Shown here: positions 1 to 9,047 of the stretch, in pieces
Layout: each line of letters begins with the position of its first letter
Numbering within the stretch: position 1 is the first letter of the stretch
Assembly: GCF_003367505.1 (NCBI RefSeq)
Contig: NZ_PXXX01000006.1
Location: forward strand, 1-64,000
Source: Lysinibacillus capsici
GTDB lineage: Bacteria > Bacillota > Bacilli > Bacillales_A > Planococcaceae
Length of the DNA: 64,000 nucleotides
Direction: 5' to 3'
Notes under the pieces: model-generated
What the model was told of the DNA's origin: nothing
Databases searched by the model: none
The model's input: the letters and a program-made list of their open reading frames with translations, nothing else
Translations under genes and position numbers: made by a program

Positions 1-110
1 AAAGTTTGAAACATTCAATGTGCCGTTTATCCAGTTTTGAAAGAGCAAATCTTTCTAAAAAGAGAGCTTCTAGACACAGCAGTACGCCGTGTATGGAAGG
101 TCGACCATAG
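1..110 (+). other. 23S-5S rRNA spacer (end of an rrn operon)
   Basis: This stretch lies directly before a clear 5S rRNA gene on the same strand and contains no coding signal. By position it is the internal transcribed spacer between 23S and 5S. I do not recognise the 23S 3' end in it, so the 23S gene probably stops just outside the window. Confidence 0.6.
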
Positions 111-226
111 TCTAGTGATGATGGCAAAGAGGTCACACCCGTTCCCATACCGAACACGGAAGTTAAGCTCTTTAGCGCCGATGGTAGTTGGGGGCTTCCC
201 CCTGTGAGAGTAGGACGTCGCTAGGC
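111..226 (+). rRNA. rrf: 5S ribosomal RNA
   Basis: The sequence carries the invariant Bacillus-type 5S core, with AGAGGTCACACCCGTTCCCA and CGAACACGGAAGTTAAGCTC, followed by the GTAGTTGGGGG and GAGAGTAGGACG elements. The ends are set by pairing of the first and last bases. The length of about 116 nt is normal. It is the last gene of an rrn operon whose 16S and 23S lie upstream of the window, and it is followed at once by a strong terminator. The tRNA cluster is separated from it by a convergent protein gene. Confidence 0.95.
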
Positions 227-231
227 GCAAA

Positions 232-270
232 AAGTCGCTACTGATACACTCAGTAGTGGCTTTTTTTTTT
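232..270 (+). terminator. rrn operon terminator
   Basis: A 12-bp stem with G-U pairs (AGTCGCTACTGA against TCAGTAGTGGCT) with a short loop is followed by an uninterrupted run of ten T. It ends the rrn transcript just after 5S. Confidence 0.9.
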
Positions 271-298
271 GAGCCGATTATTTATTTATAAATACATA

Positions 299-330
299 AA
301 AGAAGGCATCCTCAATGGGTGCCTTCTTGT
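299..330 (-). terminator. terminator of the acyl-CoA synthetase gene
   Basis: AGAAGGCA and TGCCTTCT flank a short loop just past the stop codon of the minus-strand gene. The minus strand continues with a T-rich tail. It may also act as a weak backup on the plus strand. Confidence 0.7.
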
Positions 331-343
331 TTTGATACTTAAC

Positions 344-1930
344 TTAATGCGTATGAACTGTAGTAGCTCGTAGTTCGATACGGCGAATTTTCCCTGATGT
401 CGTTTTTGGTAACTCATCAAGAAAGACGATACTACGAGGGTATTTATAAGGGGCTGTTAACGCTTTTACATGCTCCTGTAGCTCCTTTGTTAACTCCTCT
501 TCATTACATTCTTTGAAGCCTTCTCGTAAGATAACAAATGCCTTTACAATATGCCCCCTAATTTCATCTGGCGCAGCTACAACTGCACATTCTTGTACAG
601 CTTCATGTTTGTTTAATGCATCTTCAACTTCAAATGGTCCGATCGTATAACCAGATGAAATAATAATGTCATCTCCACGACCTTCAAACCAGAAGTAACC
701 GTCTTCATCACATTTTGCTTGATCACCTGTAATATACCAATCCCCACGAAATGCAGCTTGCGTGCGCTCTGGTTCTTTATAATATTCTTTAAATAAAGCT
801 GGTGAAGATTTGTGAACAGCAATATCACCAACTTCTCCAACTGGCGCTTCATTCCCTTCATTGTCGATAATACGTACAATATTACCTGGAGTTGGAACAC
901 CCATAGATCCAGGACGTAATTCTGTGTTTTCGAGTGTACCAATTAATAATGTGTTTTCTGTTTGTCCATAGCCGTCACGTACTTTTAGTCCAAAATGATT
1001 CATAAATGTTTCGATAACTGGACGATTTAAAGGCTCACCAGCAGAAACGGCACTACGTAGAGATGATAGATTGTAGTCTTGTAAATTATCGATTTTCGCC
1101 ATAATTCGGTATTCAGTCGGTGTACAACATAGAACATTAACTTTTTCATCCTGCATTAATTGAAGATAGGTTTTTGCATCGAATCCACCATGATAGACAA
1201 ATGCAGTAGCACCGAGCATGATTGTGGATAAAAAAGGACTCCATATCCACTTTTGCCAACCAGGAGCAGCTGTTGCCCACACGAGGTCTCCTTCACGTAC
1301 ACAAAGCCATTTTGAAGCTGCAGTTCTAATATGTGCATATCCCCAGCCATGTGAATGAACAACGCCTTTAGGTTTACCAGTTGTACCAGATGTATAAGAA
1401 AGGAATGCCATGTCATCACGTGTAGTAGCTACGGCTGTAAATGTAGCTGGCTGGCTGCTTGCTAATTCATCTAAAGAAGTCCAATCTCCTTTCGCAGCAC
1501 CGATCACTAGTTTATTTTTCAATGCGTCTACAGAAGAAGCAATTTGATCAACTTCACTAGTAAAAGCCTCATAAGCAATAACTGCACTAGCAGAAGAATG
1601 TTCCATCCGATATTCTAAATCGCTTGCACGTAGCATCTCTGAACATGAAATGGGTACGATACCAGCCTTTAAGCAGCCTAGAAAAACGAAATAGGCTTCT
1701 GGAAGTCGAGGAATAATAACTAATACACGATCACCTTTTTGAAGCCCCTTCTCCGTAAAAGCGTTTGCGTATTGATTCATTTTTTGGTTAAGCTCCAAAT
1801 AAGAAACTGTACGTCTCTCTTGTTGTGTATTTAACCAACGTATTGCTTGGCGATCACTATCTTGCGAAAATTTTTCTAATTCCTCTGTGATGTTATAAAA
1901 TTCAGGTGCAATTAAATCATTTGATACCAT
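344..1930 (-). CDS. acyl-CoA synthetase (AMP-forming), MbcS/acetate-CoA ligase type
   Basis: A 528-residue ANL-superfamily enzyme that would activate a short or medium-chain carboxylate to acyl-CoA through an acyl-adenylate. The P-loop-like motif YTSGTTGKPKG, the DGYGQTE motif, a YITGDQA segment and the C-terminal PKTTSGKIRR lysine are all present. Length and motifs fit the B. subtilis MbcS (YtcI) group of branched or short-chain acyl-CoA synthetases, but the exact acid is not readable from sequence. The start chosen is the second ATG (1930), about nine bases after GGGGGAGG; the first ATG (1939) touches that ribosome binding site. It is monocistronic, convergent with the rrn operon and has its own terminator. 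Confidence 0.85.
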   Translation of the reverse strand: MVSNDLIAPEFYNITEELEKFSQDSDRQAIRWLNTQQERRTVSYLELNQKMNQYANAFTEKGLQKGDRVLVIIPRLPEAYFVFLGCLKAGIVPISCSEMLRASDLEYRMEHSSASAVIAYEAFTSEVDQIASSVDALKNKLVIGAAKGDWTSLDELASSQPATFTAVATTRDDMAFLSYTSGTTGKPKGVVHSHGWGYAHIRTAASKWLCVREGDLVWATAAPGWQKWIWSPFLSTIMLGATAFVYHGGFDAKTYLQLMQDEKVNVLCCTPTEYRIMAKIDNLQDYNLSSLRSAVSAGEPLNRPVIETFMNHFGLKVRDGYGQTENTLLIGTLENTELRPGSMGVPTPGNIVRIIDNEGNEAPVGEVGDIAVHKSSPALFKEYYKEPERTQAAFRGDWYITGDQAKCDEDGYFWFEGRGDDIIISSGYTIGPFEVEDALNKHEAVQECAVVAAPDEIRGHIVKAFVILREGFKECNEEELTKELQEHVKALTAPYKYPRSIVFLDELPKTTSGKIRRIELRATTVHTH

Positions 1931-2123
1931 CTTGAACATCCTCCCCCAGAAAATTTGATAGAAAATTCATAAAACTATTTTTATTTTAACAATTACAATA
2001 ATATACAGCAAGAATATTTAGTACGTTAAATAGAAATATTAGAATTAATAGAGAACTATTATGCTTTCAAACGAATATAGGAGCATACTTCGACAAAAAA
2101 TATAAAAATTTTCACAAAATGTG

Positions 2124-2151
2124 TTGCATTATTTATAATGCTTGCTATAAT
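2124..2151 (+). promoter_or_regulatory. sigma-A promoter of the tRNA cluster
   Basis: TTGCAT and TATAAT are separated by 16 bases, about 50 bases before the first tRNA. The cluster therefore seems to be transcribed independently of the rrn operon. Confidence 0.65.
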
Positions 2152-2199
2152 AATAAATGTACTTAAGAGGTTGTCTAAAACCAAAGTGAATAGCATTGT

Positions 2200-2276
2200 T
2201 CCGAAGTAGCTCAGTTGGTAGTAGCACCTGACTGTTAATCAGGTTGTCGCAGGTTCGAGTCCTGCCTTCGGAGCCA
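2200..2276 (+). tRNA. tRNA-Asn (GTT)
   Basis: A full cloverleaf with acceptor TCCGAAG/CTTCGGA, anticodon GTT at 2234-2236 in loop CTGTTAA, a GGTTCGAGTCC T-arm and an encoded CCA end. First of a six-gene array. Confidence 0.95.
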
Positions 2277-2389
2277 TTTTTTTGTCCTTTTTTCAAATGC
2301 TATAATACATAAAAAAATTTGTGGAAAAGCATTGCAATTATTAATGAAAAATGTTATTATAATTCTTGTCTTGTTTGAGACGTAATATT

Positions 2390-2464
2390 GGCCCCTTGGT
2401 CAAGTGGTTAAGACACCGCCCTTTCACGGCGGTAACACGGGTTCGAATCCCGTAGGGGTCACCA
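2390..2464 (+). tRNA. tRNA-Glu (TTC)
   Basis: Acceptor GGCCCCT pairs with AGGGGTC, the anticodon loop holds TTC (CTTTCAC), the T-arm is GGTTCGAATCC and CCA is encoded. It sits 113 bases after tRNA-Asn, the widest gap in the array. Confidence 0.95.
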
Positions 2465-2519
2465 TTTAAAACATAGGCTTTATAAAGAATATAAACTGTG
2501 ATATAACACCTGTTTCTAT

Positions 2520-2595
2520 GGAGGATTAGCTCAGCTGGGAGAGCATCTGCCTTACAAGCAGAGGGTCGGCGGTTCGAGCCCGTCATCCTCCACCA
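2520..2595 (+). tRNA. tRNA-Val (TAC)
   Basis: Acceptor GGAGGAT pairs with ATCCTCC, the D-arm is AGCTCAGCTGGGAGAGC, the anticodon is TAC in loop CTTACAA, and CCA is encoded. Confidence 0.95.
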
Positions 2596-2613
2596 TTCTT
2601 ATTGTGTTATTTC

Positions 2614-2697
2614 GGAGGGGTAGCGAAGTGGCTAAACGCGGCGGACTGTAAATCCGCTCCTTAGGGTTCGGCGGTTCGAATCCGTCCCCCTCCACCA
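2614..2697 (+). tRNA. tRNA-Tyr (GTA)
   Basis: An 84-nt class II tRNA with acceptor GGAGGGG/CCCCTCC, anticodon GTA in loop CTGTAAA and the long variable arm expected for bacterial tRNA-Tyr. CCA is encoded. Confidence 0.95.
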
Positions 2698-2711
2698 GTT
2701 TTATAAATGAT

Positions 2712-2786
2712 TGGGGTATAGCCAAGCGGTAAGGCAACGGATTTTGATTCCGTCATGCCTAGGTTCGAATCCTAGTACCCCAGCCA
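2712..2786 (+). tRNA. tRNA-Gln (TTG)
   Basis: Acceptor TGGGGTA pairs with TACCCCA, the anticodon is TTG in loop TTTTGAT, the T-arm is GGTTCGAATCC and CCA is encoded. Confidence 0.95.
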
Positions 2787-2799
2787 TTTTTTCTTTTAT

Positions 2800-2872
2800 G
2801 AGCCATTAGCTCAGTTGGTAGAGCATCTGACTTTTAATCAGAGGGTCGAAGGTTCGAGTCCTTCATGGCTCA
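2800..2872 (+). tRNA. tRNA-Lys (TTT), CCA not encoded
   Basis: Acceptor GAGCCAT pairs with ATGGCTC, the anticodon is TTT in loop CTTTTAA, and the T-arm is GGTTCGAGTCC. Unlike the five upstream tRNAs the gene ends at the discriminator A and is followed by CTTTTTT, so CCA must be added by the nucleotidyltransferase. Confidence 0.95.
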
Positions 2873-2923
2873 CTTTTTTAGAATGAAAATTATTCAAAAG
2901 TGTTATATTAACTACAGATAACT

Positions 2924-2957
2924 AATCTCTTGCTGAAAACAGTAGGAGATTTTTTTA
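2924..2957 (+). terminator. terminator of the tRNA array
   Basis: AATCTCTTGCTG pairs, with two G-U pairs, to CAGTAGGAGATT around an AAAA loop, followed by a run of T. It closes the six-tRNA transcript before rocF. Confidence 0.85.
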
Positions 2958-2997
2958 TGTCATTTAAAAATGAATAAATATACAACTTTTTGTCGAG

Positions 2998-3027
2998 TTG
3001 AGCCAAGTGGTATGTAGGCTTTACAAT
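2998..3027 (+). promoter_or_regulatory. likely rocF promoter
   Basis: TTGAGC and TACAAT are separated by 18 bases, about 30 bases before the arginase start codon. The match is fair and not perfect. Confidence 0.5.
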
Positions 3028-3057
3028 AATCTTATAACTTTTAGGGGGTATAAAAAC

Positions 3058-3963
3058 ATGAATAAACTTAATATTTCTATTATTGGAGTACCAACAGATT
3101 ACGGACAAACACGCCGTGGGGTAGATATGGGACCAAGTGCTATTCGATATGCAGGTATTGTTGAACGTTTAGAGGCTATCGGATACGATGTACAGGATCA
3201 AGGGGATATTCGTGTTAGTCAAAAGCTTGCTGACGGAGCTGTGGATGAAAAATTACTAAATTTAGAGGAAGTTGTAGATGTTAGTACTGCATTAGCAAAT
3301 AGTGTGCATGAAGTAGTGGAACAAAAGAAATTCCCACTCGTATTTGGTGGAGACCATAGCATTGCTATTGGAACATTAGCTGGATTAGGTGAGCATTACA
3401 AAAATCTCGGTGTTATCTGGTATGACGCTCATGCAGATTTAAATACACCTGAAACAACACCTTCAGGCAATATACATGGGATGCCGTTAGCCGTTAGTAT
3501 TGGGCTAGGACATGAACGTTTAGTGCAAATTCGCAACTATGCTCCAAAAATTAAGCCAGAAAACGTGATTATTATTGGAGCTCGTTCAGTAGACCCAGGA
3601 GAACGTGAATTGATACGTCAACAAGGAATTAAAGTATATACAATGCATGAAATCGACCGACTTGGCATGACACGTGTGATGGAAGATGCACTTGCTTATT
3701 TAAAGGAACGAAATGTTGATGGCTTACATTTATCACTTGATTTAGACGGATTAGATCCACTTTATACGCCAGGTGTGGGTACACCAGTTCCAGGTGGAAT
3801 TACGTACCGAGAAAGCCATTTAGCAATGGAAATGTTACAAGAATCAGGCATGGTAACTTCAGCAGAGTTTGTAGAGGTAAATCCTATACTAGATGAAAAG
3901 AATACAACAGCAAATGTGGCTGTTGCATTAATGGGATCTTTATTTGGTGAAACACTAGTTTAA
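3058..3963 (+). CDS. rocF: arginase
   Basis: Cytosolic manganese enzyme hydrolysing L-arginine to ornithine and urea in arginine catabolism. The 301-residue protein has the ureohydrolase metal motifs [19 protein letters not shown] and SLDLDGLDP in the right order, plus the PEL-like GGITYRE loop. The ATG at 3058 follows an AGGGGG ribosome binding site. The reading frame is open further upstream, but that part overlaps the promoter region and is not expected to be translated. It has its own promoter and precedes sigW by about 130 bases. Arginase often stands alone next to sigW in related genomes. Confidence 0.95.
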   Translation: MNKLNISIIGVPTDYGQTRRGVDMGPSAIRYAGIVERLEAIGYDVQDQGDIRVSQKLADGAVDEKLLNLEEVVDVSTALANSVHEVVEQKKFPLVFGGDHSIAIGTLAGLGEHYKNLGVIWYDAHADLNTPETTPSGNIHGMPLAVSIGLGHERLVQIRNYAPKIKPENVIIIGARSVDPGERELIRQQGIKVYTMHEIDRLGMTRVMEDALAYLKERNVDGLHLSLDLDGLDPLYTPGVGTPVPGGITYRESHLAMEMLQESGMVTSAEFVEVNPILDEKNTTANVAVALMGSLFGETLV

Positions 3964-4031
3964 AGAAAATTTGACAAAAAATTGCCTGTTGCCACATTGC
4001 ATAAAAATCTTTTGCTATAATTGAATTAAAA

Positions 4032-4058
4032 CGAAACTTTTCTTATCGGTGCTTCGTA
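4032..4058 (+). promoter_or_regulatory. SigW-type autoregulatory promoter
   Basis: CGAAAC and CGTA are separated by 17 bases about 40 bases before sigW. They fit the known B. subtilis SigW consensus (TGAAAC, about 16 bases, CGTA). This predicts that SigW drives its own sigW-rsiW operon. Confidence 0.75.
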
Positions 4059-4096
4059 TAGTATAAGACAGTTGTAAAGGTGGAGAAGTCAACACA

Positions 4097-4660
4097 ATGG
4101 ATGCGTTAGTAAATAAGAGAATAAAACAAGTGCTTAAAGGCGATCAAAACGCATTTGCCGATATTGTGAGTCTCTATCAGCACAAACTGTACCAAGTATG
4201 CTATCGAATGTTAGGCAACAAACAAGAGTCTGAAGACATTGCTCAAGAGGCTTTTGTGCGAGCCTATATGAACTTGCATACATTTGATCAGAAAAGAAAG
4301 TTTTCGACGTGGCTTTATCGCATAGCGACAAACCTCTGCATTGACCGTATTCGAAAAAAGAAACCGGATTATTATTTAGATGCAGAAGTAGCTGGTACAG
4401 AAGGGCTTGATATGTATTCGCAAATCGCAGCAGACGACCAGCTACCAGAGGAGCAGTTAGAACAAATGGAGCTGCAAGATCGCATTCAATATGAAATTGG
4501 ACGATTGCCGGATAAATACCGTTCGGTTATAGTATTGAAATATATAGAAGAGTTATCGTTACAAGAGATTAGCGAGATTTTAGATATGCCGCTTGGAACG
4601 GTGAAAACGAGGATTCACCGCGGACGTGAGGCATTACGTAAGCAATTAAACAATCTGTAG
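4097..4660 (+). CDS. sigW: ECF RNA polymerase sigma factor SigW
   Basis: A 187-residue extracytoplasmic-function sigma factor for the cell-envelope stress regulon. Region 2 is seen in the SEDIAQEAFVRAYMNL and FSTWLYRIATNLCIDRIRKK segments. Region 4 is seen in LPDKYRSVIVLKYIEELSLQ followed by the helix-turn-helix LGTVKTRIHRGREALR. The gene is preceded by a SigW-type promoter and followed 12 bases later by its anti-sigma factor gene. That gene order is the one known for sigW-rsiW of Bacillus and supports the specific assignment. Confidence 0.92.
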   Translation: MDALVNKRIKQVLKGDQNAFADIVSLYQHKLYQVCYRMLGNKQESEDIAQEAFVRAYMNLHTFDQKRKFSTWLYRIATNLCIDRIRKKKPDYYLDAEVAGTEGLDMYSQIAADDQLPEEQLEQMELQDRIQYEIGRLPDKYRSVIVLKYIEELSLQEISEILDMPLGTVKTRIHRGREALRKQLNNL

Positions 4661-4672
4661 GAGGGGAGCGTC

Positions 4673-5299
4673 ATGAATACTTGTCCAGAGCATATTATAG
4701 ACTATATGCATGATTATTTAGACGGTGACATTAGTCGTGAGCATGAGCAAGAGTTGAAACAACACTTGCATACATGTAATGATTGTAAACAGTTGATGCA
4801 AGAATTGAGTGAAACAATCGCCTTTGTGAAGAGTGCTTCCCATATTACAGCGCCTCCGAGTTTTGAAGCAGCAGTTATGGCTCGTTTACCAAAACCAAAA
4901 AGTCGAGTAGGTATACAAAAATGGATTCGCCGGCATCCGTTCTTTGTGGCAGCAGCAGTATTTTGCTTATTCATGAGTGCTACATTATTGGGTAGCTTCA
5001 TGGATGACCAGCATTTCTCGGTGACCAAGCAACCTAATTTAGTTGTGGATGGTCAAACAGTGATTGTCCCTGAAGGAGAAGTGGTAAAAGGCGATATTGT
5101 TGTGAAAAATGGCGATTTGATTGTTGAAGGTGAAGTTGATGGCAACGTCACAGTAATCAACGGGCAATATATGGCATCTTCAGCGGTAGTTTCAGGGAGA
5201 ATCGAAGAAATTGACGAAGTATTTGAATGGTTATGGTATACAATTAAAAATTCTGTTAAGACAGCCATGACATTTGAGGAAAAAGAAGAAACTAAATAA
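4673..5299 (+). CDS. rsiW: anti-sigma-W factor RsiW
   Basis: A 208-residue single-pass membrane protein that holds SigW inactive until regulated proteolysis. The N-terminal zinc-binding anti-sigma motif is visible as HLHTCNDC (HxxxCxxC), with a further Cys near the N terminus. One membrane segment follows at about residues 85-105 (FFVAAAVFCLFMSATLLGSF). The external C-terminal half contains repeated short beta segments (VVKGDIVVKNGDLIVEGEVD). It is translated from an AGGAGGGG site directly after sigW and ends at a strong terminator. Confidence 0.92.
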   Translation: MNTCPEHIIDYMHDYLDGDISREHEQELKQHLHTCNDCKQLMQELSETIAFVKSASHITAPPSFEAAVMARLPKPKSRVGIQKWIRRHPFFVAAAVFCLFMSATLLGSFMDDQHFSVTKQPNLVVDGQTVIVPEGEVVKGDIVVKNGDLIVEGEVDGNVTVINGQYMASSAVVSGRIEEIDEVFEWLWYTIKNSVKTAMTFEEKEETK

Positions 5300-5341
5300 C
5301 ACTCTATACGTCCTAAAAAATAGTGCACGTGAGAGGCTGAA

Positions 5342-5369
5342 AGGTCTACTCTTCTGAGTAGACTTTTTA
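5342..5369 (+). terminator. sigW-rsiW terminator
   Basis: AGGTCTACTC and GAGTAGACTTTTT form a 9-10 bp stem with a TTCT loop and a T tail. Confidence 0.85.
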
Positions 5370-5448
5370 TTTGAAAAAAGTTACATTTGATAAGAATGTG
5401 ATATACTTGAATGTGTATGGATTCGTAATGAAAAGTGGGGGATGCCAC

Positions 5449-6285
5449 GTGCAAATTATCGAACATTTCACGGATTTAACACCTGTGAATATTGTTATTA
5501 ACTTCATTGATGTACTGCTCGTTTGGTACGTTGTTTATAAAGTCTTAACCCTCATTAAAGGTACGAAGGCTGTCCAATTACTTAAGGGAATATTCGTCAT
5601 TATTATTGCACGAATTGCAACAGACCTTTTAGGGTTACAAACACTTGGCTGGATGCTACAACAAGTTATTGAGTTTGGTTTCCTAGCGATTATTATTATA
5701 TTCCAACCTGAAATCAGACGTGGTTTAGAACAAATTGGACGAGGAAAGCTATTCCAACGTTCATCAAGTCAAGAAGAAGAAGAACAAACAAGACTTATTG
5801 AGGCTATGAAGAAGTCTGTAAGTTATATGGCTAAACGTCGAATAGGTGCGTTAATTTCTATTGAAAAAGAAACAGGTCTTAATGAATATATTGAAACAGG
5901 TATAGGGCTAAATGCTGAAATTTCATCAGAATTACTGATTAATATCTTTATACCAAATACCCCGCTACATGATGGGGCTGTTATTATGCAAAAAGATAAA
6001 GTTACAGCAGCGGCTTGTTATTTACCTTTATCTGAAAGCCCATTTATTTCAAAAGAGTTAGGGACACGCCACCGTGCTGCTCTTGGCTTAAGTGAAGTTA
6101 CAGATGCTATTACAATTGTTGTGTCAGAAGAAACAGGCGCAATTAGTATAACATTAAATGGTAATCTCCATCGAAATCTATCTCTAGAGGAGTTTGAAAC
6201 ATTATTAAGAAAAATGTGGTTCGGATCAGTACAAGAATCAAATGCATCCTCTAAGTTGACTTGGAGGGGGAAAAAGAATGGATAA
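5449..6285 (+). CDS. cdaA: diadenylate cyclase CdaA (c-di-AMP synthase)
   Basis: Membrane enzyme that condenses two ATP to cyclic di-AMP. Three N-terminal membrane segments (residues about 12-80) precede the DAC domain. That domain carries the catalytic DGA motif (PLHDGAVIM, near residue 175) and the RHR motif (GTRHRAALGLSE, near residue 206). The GTG at 5449 is chosen because it follows GTGGGGGA and gives 278 residues, close to the usual 273; the upstream TTG and ATG codons have no ribosome binding site. It overlaps cdaR by eight bases and stands upstream of glmM, the conserved cdaA-cdaR-glmM locus. Confidence 0.95.
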   Translation: MQIIEHFTDLTPVNIVINFIDVLLVWYVVYKVLTLIKGTKAVQLLKGIFVIIIARIATDLLGLQTLGWMLQQVIEFGFLAIIIIFQPEIRRGLEQIGRGKLFQRSSSQEEEEQTRLIEAMKKSVSYMAKRRIGALISIEKETGLNEYIETGIGLNAEISSELLINIFIPNTPLHDGAVIMQKDKVTAAACYLPLSESPFISKELGTRHRAALGLSEVTDAITIVVSEETGAISITLNGNLHRNLSLEEFETLLRKMWFGSVQESNASSKLTWRGKKNG

Positions 6286-7354
6286 AATGATGGATAGCCC
6301 TTGGGTACTTAGAATCATCGCGCTATTTTTAGCGTTTTTGCTTTTTTTCTCAGTGCGTACTGAGTTGTCACCTTTAAATAAAGCTACCTCAAATGAACAA
6401 ACGGATGTTATTCGTGATGTTCCAGTGGATGTTTATTACGATAATGAGAATCTTATTGTGACAGGTTTACCTGAAACTGTGGATGTAACGATAGAAGGTC
6501 CGATGGCATTGGTTTTAAAAGCAAAGGGAGCTAAGGATTTTTCTATATTTGCGGATTTGAGCAATTTATTGCTGGGAGAGCATGATGTAAAACTGCAATA
6601 CGAAAATATTTCAGAAAAGTTAAAGGTGACATTAGACCCTGCAACTGTTCATGTGAATATTGAGGAAAAGGTCACACAGGAGTTCCGAGTGGACCCTGAA
6701 ATGAACAAACGTTTAATCGAAGAAGGTTTTATCTTAAAAGAAATGACGGCCAACCCGCCAACTGTTTATGTAACAGGTGCAAAAAGTGCTATTGAAAGCA
6801 TTAGTTATGTAAAAGCAACTGTTACAGGAGAGCAGGGCTTGAAGCAATCATTCACACAGGAAGCAGCTGTAAAAGTATTAGATAGAGATTTAAATAAGTT
6901 AGACGTGACTATTGAACCTGAAATTGTGAAAGTTCAAGTAGATATAGCGGAGTATAGTCGAGAGATTCCAGTTGTCCTTAAGGAAACAGGGCAAGCTGCC
7001 GAAGACATTACCATTAACTCATTAACATTTACACCGAAAATGATCAAAGTGTATGGTAGAAAATCAATTATTGACAGTTTAACATCTATTCCAATAACAG
7101 TTGACCTGTCAAAAATTACTGAGTCCAAAACTTATGAATTTGATGTAAAATTACCAGATGGTGTGACAAAAATATCTGACAAGAAAATAAAAGTGAAGGC
7201 AGATATTACAAAGGTAGAACAAGAAGAACAGCAGAAAACACCAGCTTCTACAGAGGAAACGCCACCTCCAACTGAAGAACCTGATGTGACAGATGAGAGT
7301 ACTACAACTGATAAAAATACGTCAACTGAGGAATCGGAAGATATTGATTCTTAA
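6278..7354 (+). CDS. cdaR: CdaA regulatory protein CdaR (YbbR repeats)
   Basis: A 358-residue protein with one N-terminal membrane anchor (residues about 8-25) and a string of extracellular YbbR domains. It binds and modulates CdaA. I count three YbbR-like repeats (about residues 45-130, 135-225 and 230-312), fewer than the four of B. subtilis CdaR. They are followed by a low-complexity acidic Thr/Glu/Pro-rich tail from about residue 315 that may lie in the cell wall. It is translationally coupled to cdaA, with GGAGGGGG just before its ATG. Confidence 0.9.
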   Translation: MDKMMDSPWVLRIIALFLAFLLFFSVRTELSPLNKATSNEQTDVIRDVPVDVYYDNENLIVTGLPETVDVTIEGPMALVLKAKGAKDFSIFADLSNLLLGEHDVKLQYENISEKLKVTLDPATVHVNIEEKVTQEFRVDPEMNKRLIEEGFILKEMTANPPTVYVTGAKSAIESISYVKATVTGEQGLKQSFTQEAAVKVLDRDLNKLDVTIEPEIVKVQVDIAEYSREIPVVLKETGQAAEDITINSLTFTPKMIKVYGRKSIIDSLTSIPITVDLSKITESKTYEFDVKLPDGVTKISDKKIKVKADITKVEQEEQQKTPASTEETPPPTEEPDVTDESTTTDKNTSTEESEDIDS

Positions 7355-7567
7355 ACAATATGTGACTATAATTTTATTTTGATTCTAAATCAAAAATCCA
7401 ATCAGGTTTGTAATTCAGGTTTCATCAAACAAACTGGCAGAGTGGAATATTAATAATTACCAATGAATGAACAAAAGCAGACTTTTCCAAAAGTAAGCGG
7501 ACAAGTGTCTAATGCTTGATAGAAACTCACTAGGCACTGTCTTGCATTGAAGGAGAGAATAAGTAGA

Positions 7568-8920
7568 ATGGGTAAATATTTTGGAACAGATGGCGTCCGT
7601 GGCGTCGCGAATAGTGAATTAACACCAGAATTTGCATTTAAACTTGGTCGTATAGGCGGCTATGTTTTAACAAAAGATGCAACTGACCGTCCAAAGGTTT
7701 TAATTGGTCGTGACACACGTATTTCAGGCGAGATGCTTGAAGGTGCACTTGTGGCTGGTCTTTTATCAATTGGGGTAGAGGTAATGCGTCTGGGTATTAT
7801 TTCAACACCAGGTGTGGCATACCTTACTCGAATTATGAGCGCAGATGCAGGCGTCATGATTTCAGCTTCACATAACCCAGTTGCAGATAACGGTATTAAA
7901 TTTTTCGGTCCTGATGGCTTTAAGCTAACAGATGCACAGGAAGCGGAAATTGAAGCGTTAATTGATGCGCAAGAGGATACATTACCACGTCCTATAGGAG
8001 CAGATTTAGGATCTGTAAGTGACTATTTCGAAGGTGGTCAAAAATATATTCAATACTTAAAGCAAACAGTGGATGAAGAATTTGATGGTATCCATGTAGC
8101 GCTTGATTGTGCACATGGTGCAACTTCATCTTTAGCTACACATTTATTTGCTGATTTAGAAGCTGACATTTCTACAATGGGTGCTTCTCCAACTGGCTTA
8201 AATATTAATGATGGTGTAGGCTCAACACATCCAGAAGGACTAGCTAAATTTGTTACTGAAAAAGGTGCAGATGTTGGTTTAGCCTTTGATGGCGATGGAG
8301 ACCGTTTAATTGCTGTAGATGAAAACGGAAAAATTGTTGACGGTGACCAAATTATGTTTATCATTGGTAAGCATTTAAATGCGGTAGGGCGTTTAAAGAA
8401 GCAAACAATTGTTTCAACAGTAATGAGCAATATGGGCTTCTATAAAGCTGTGGCTGACAATGGTATGCAAAGTGTACAAACAGCTGTAGGTGATCGTTAT
8501 GTTGTGGAAGAAATGCGTGCGAATGAATACAATTTAGGTGGCGAGCAATCAGGGCATATCGTCTTTCTAGATTTTAATACAACAGGTGATGGCTTACTGA
8601 CAGGAATTCAGCTTGTCAACATTATGAAAGCGACGGGTAAAAAGCTTTCAGAACTTGCAGCTGAAATGAAAATCTACCCTCAGCGTCTTGTCAATGTGCG
8701 TGTAACAGATAAGCATGCTGTGACTGATAATGCGAAAGTAGCTGCAGTAATTGCAGAGGTAGAAGCTGAAATGGCTGGAAATGGTCGTGTTTTAGTACGT
8801 CCTTCAGGTACAGAGCCATTAGTACGTGTCATGGTGGAAGCAGCAACAGAAACGGATTGCGAGCGTTTTGTCGAGCGTATTGCAGATGTTGTACGTGTAG
8901 AAATGGGCCTAACAGAATAA
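7568..8920 (+). CDS. glmM: phosphoglucosamine mutase
   Basis: Converts glucosamine-6-phosphate to glucosamine-1-phosphate for peptidoglycan precursor synthesis. The 450-residue protein has the start [12 protein letters not shown], the active-site phosphoserine loop ISASHNP (near residue 102), the magnesium loop DGDGDR (near residue 241) and the phosphate-binding loop RPSGTEP. The ATG at 7568 follows AAGGAGAG; the frame is open for seven codons further upstream without a second site. It lies about 210 bases after cdaR and ends at an intrinsic terminator. GlmM is known to bind and inhibit CdaA in relatives, which fits the neighbourhood. Confidence 0.95.
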   Translation: MGKYFGTDGVRGVANSELTPEFAFKLGRIGGYVLTKDATDRPKVLIGRDTRISGEMLEGALVAGLLSIGVEVMRLGIISTPGVAYLTRIMSADAGVMISASHNPVADNGIKFFGPDGFKLTDAQEAEIEALIDAQEDTLPRPIGADLGSVSDYFEGGQKYIQYLKQTVDEEFDGIHVALDCAHGATSSLATHLFADLEADISTMGASPTGLNINDGVGSTHPEGLAKFVTEKGADVGLAFDGDGDRLIAVDENGKIVDGDQIMFIIGKHLNAVGRLKKQTIVSTVMSNMGFYKAVADNGMQSVQTAVGDRYVVEEMRANEYNLGGEQSGHIVFLDFNTTGDGLLTGIQLVNIMKATGKKLSELAAEMKIYPQRLVNVRVTDKHAVTDNAKVAAVIAEVEAEMAGNGRVLVRPSGTEPLVRVMVEAATETDCERFVERIADVVRVEMGLTE

Positions 8921-8930
8921 GAAATAGAGT

Positions 8931-8970
8931 GTAAACCCGATTTCCGTAAACAGGAAATCGGGTTTACTTA
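8931..8970 (+). terminator. glmM terminator
   Basis: A perfect 15-bp stem (GTAAACCCGATTTCC against GGAAATCGGGTTTAC) with a 7-base loop and a modest T-rich tail. Confidence 0.85.
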
Positions 8971-9047
8971 TTTGAAAGGAATGTTTTAAATAAGCGAGAT
9001 GGGGAACAGTAATTAGGAGTCACAATAACAAGGAGTGTTTAATTGAT

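Noticed and set aside
27..230. Minus-strand open frame over 5S rRNA
   Set aside because: Antisense to the 5S gene, without coding signals.
2341..2737. Minus-strand open frames across the tRNA genes
   Set aside because: They are antisense to structured tRNA genes and contain the translated reverse of tRNA sequence; they are artefacts.
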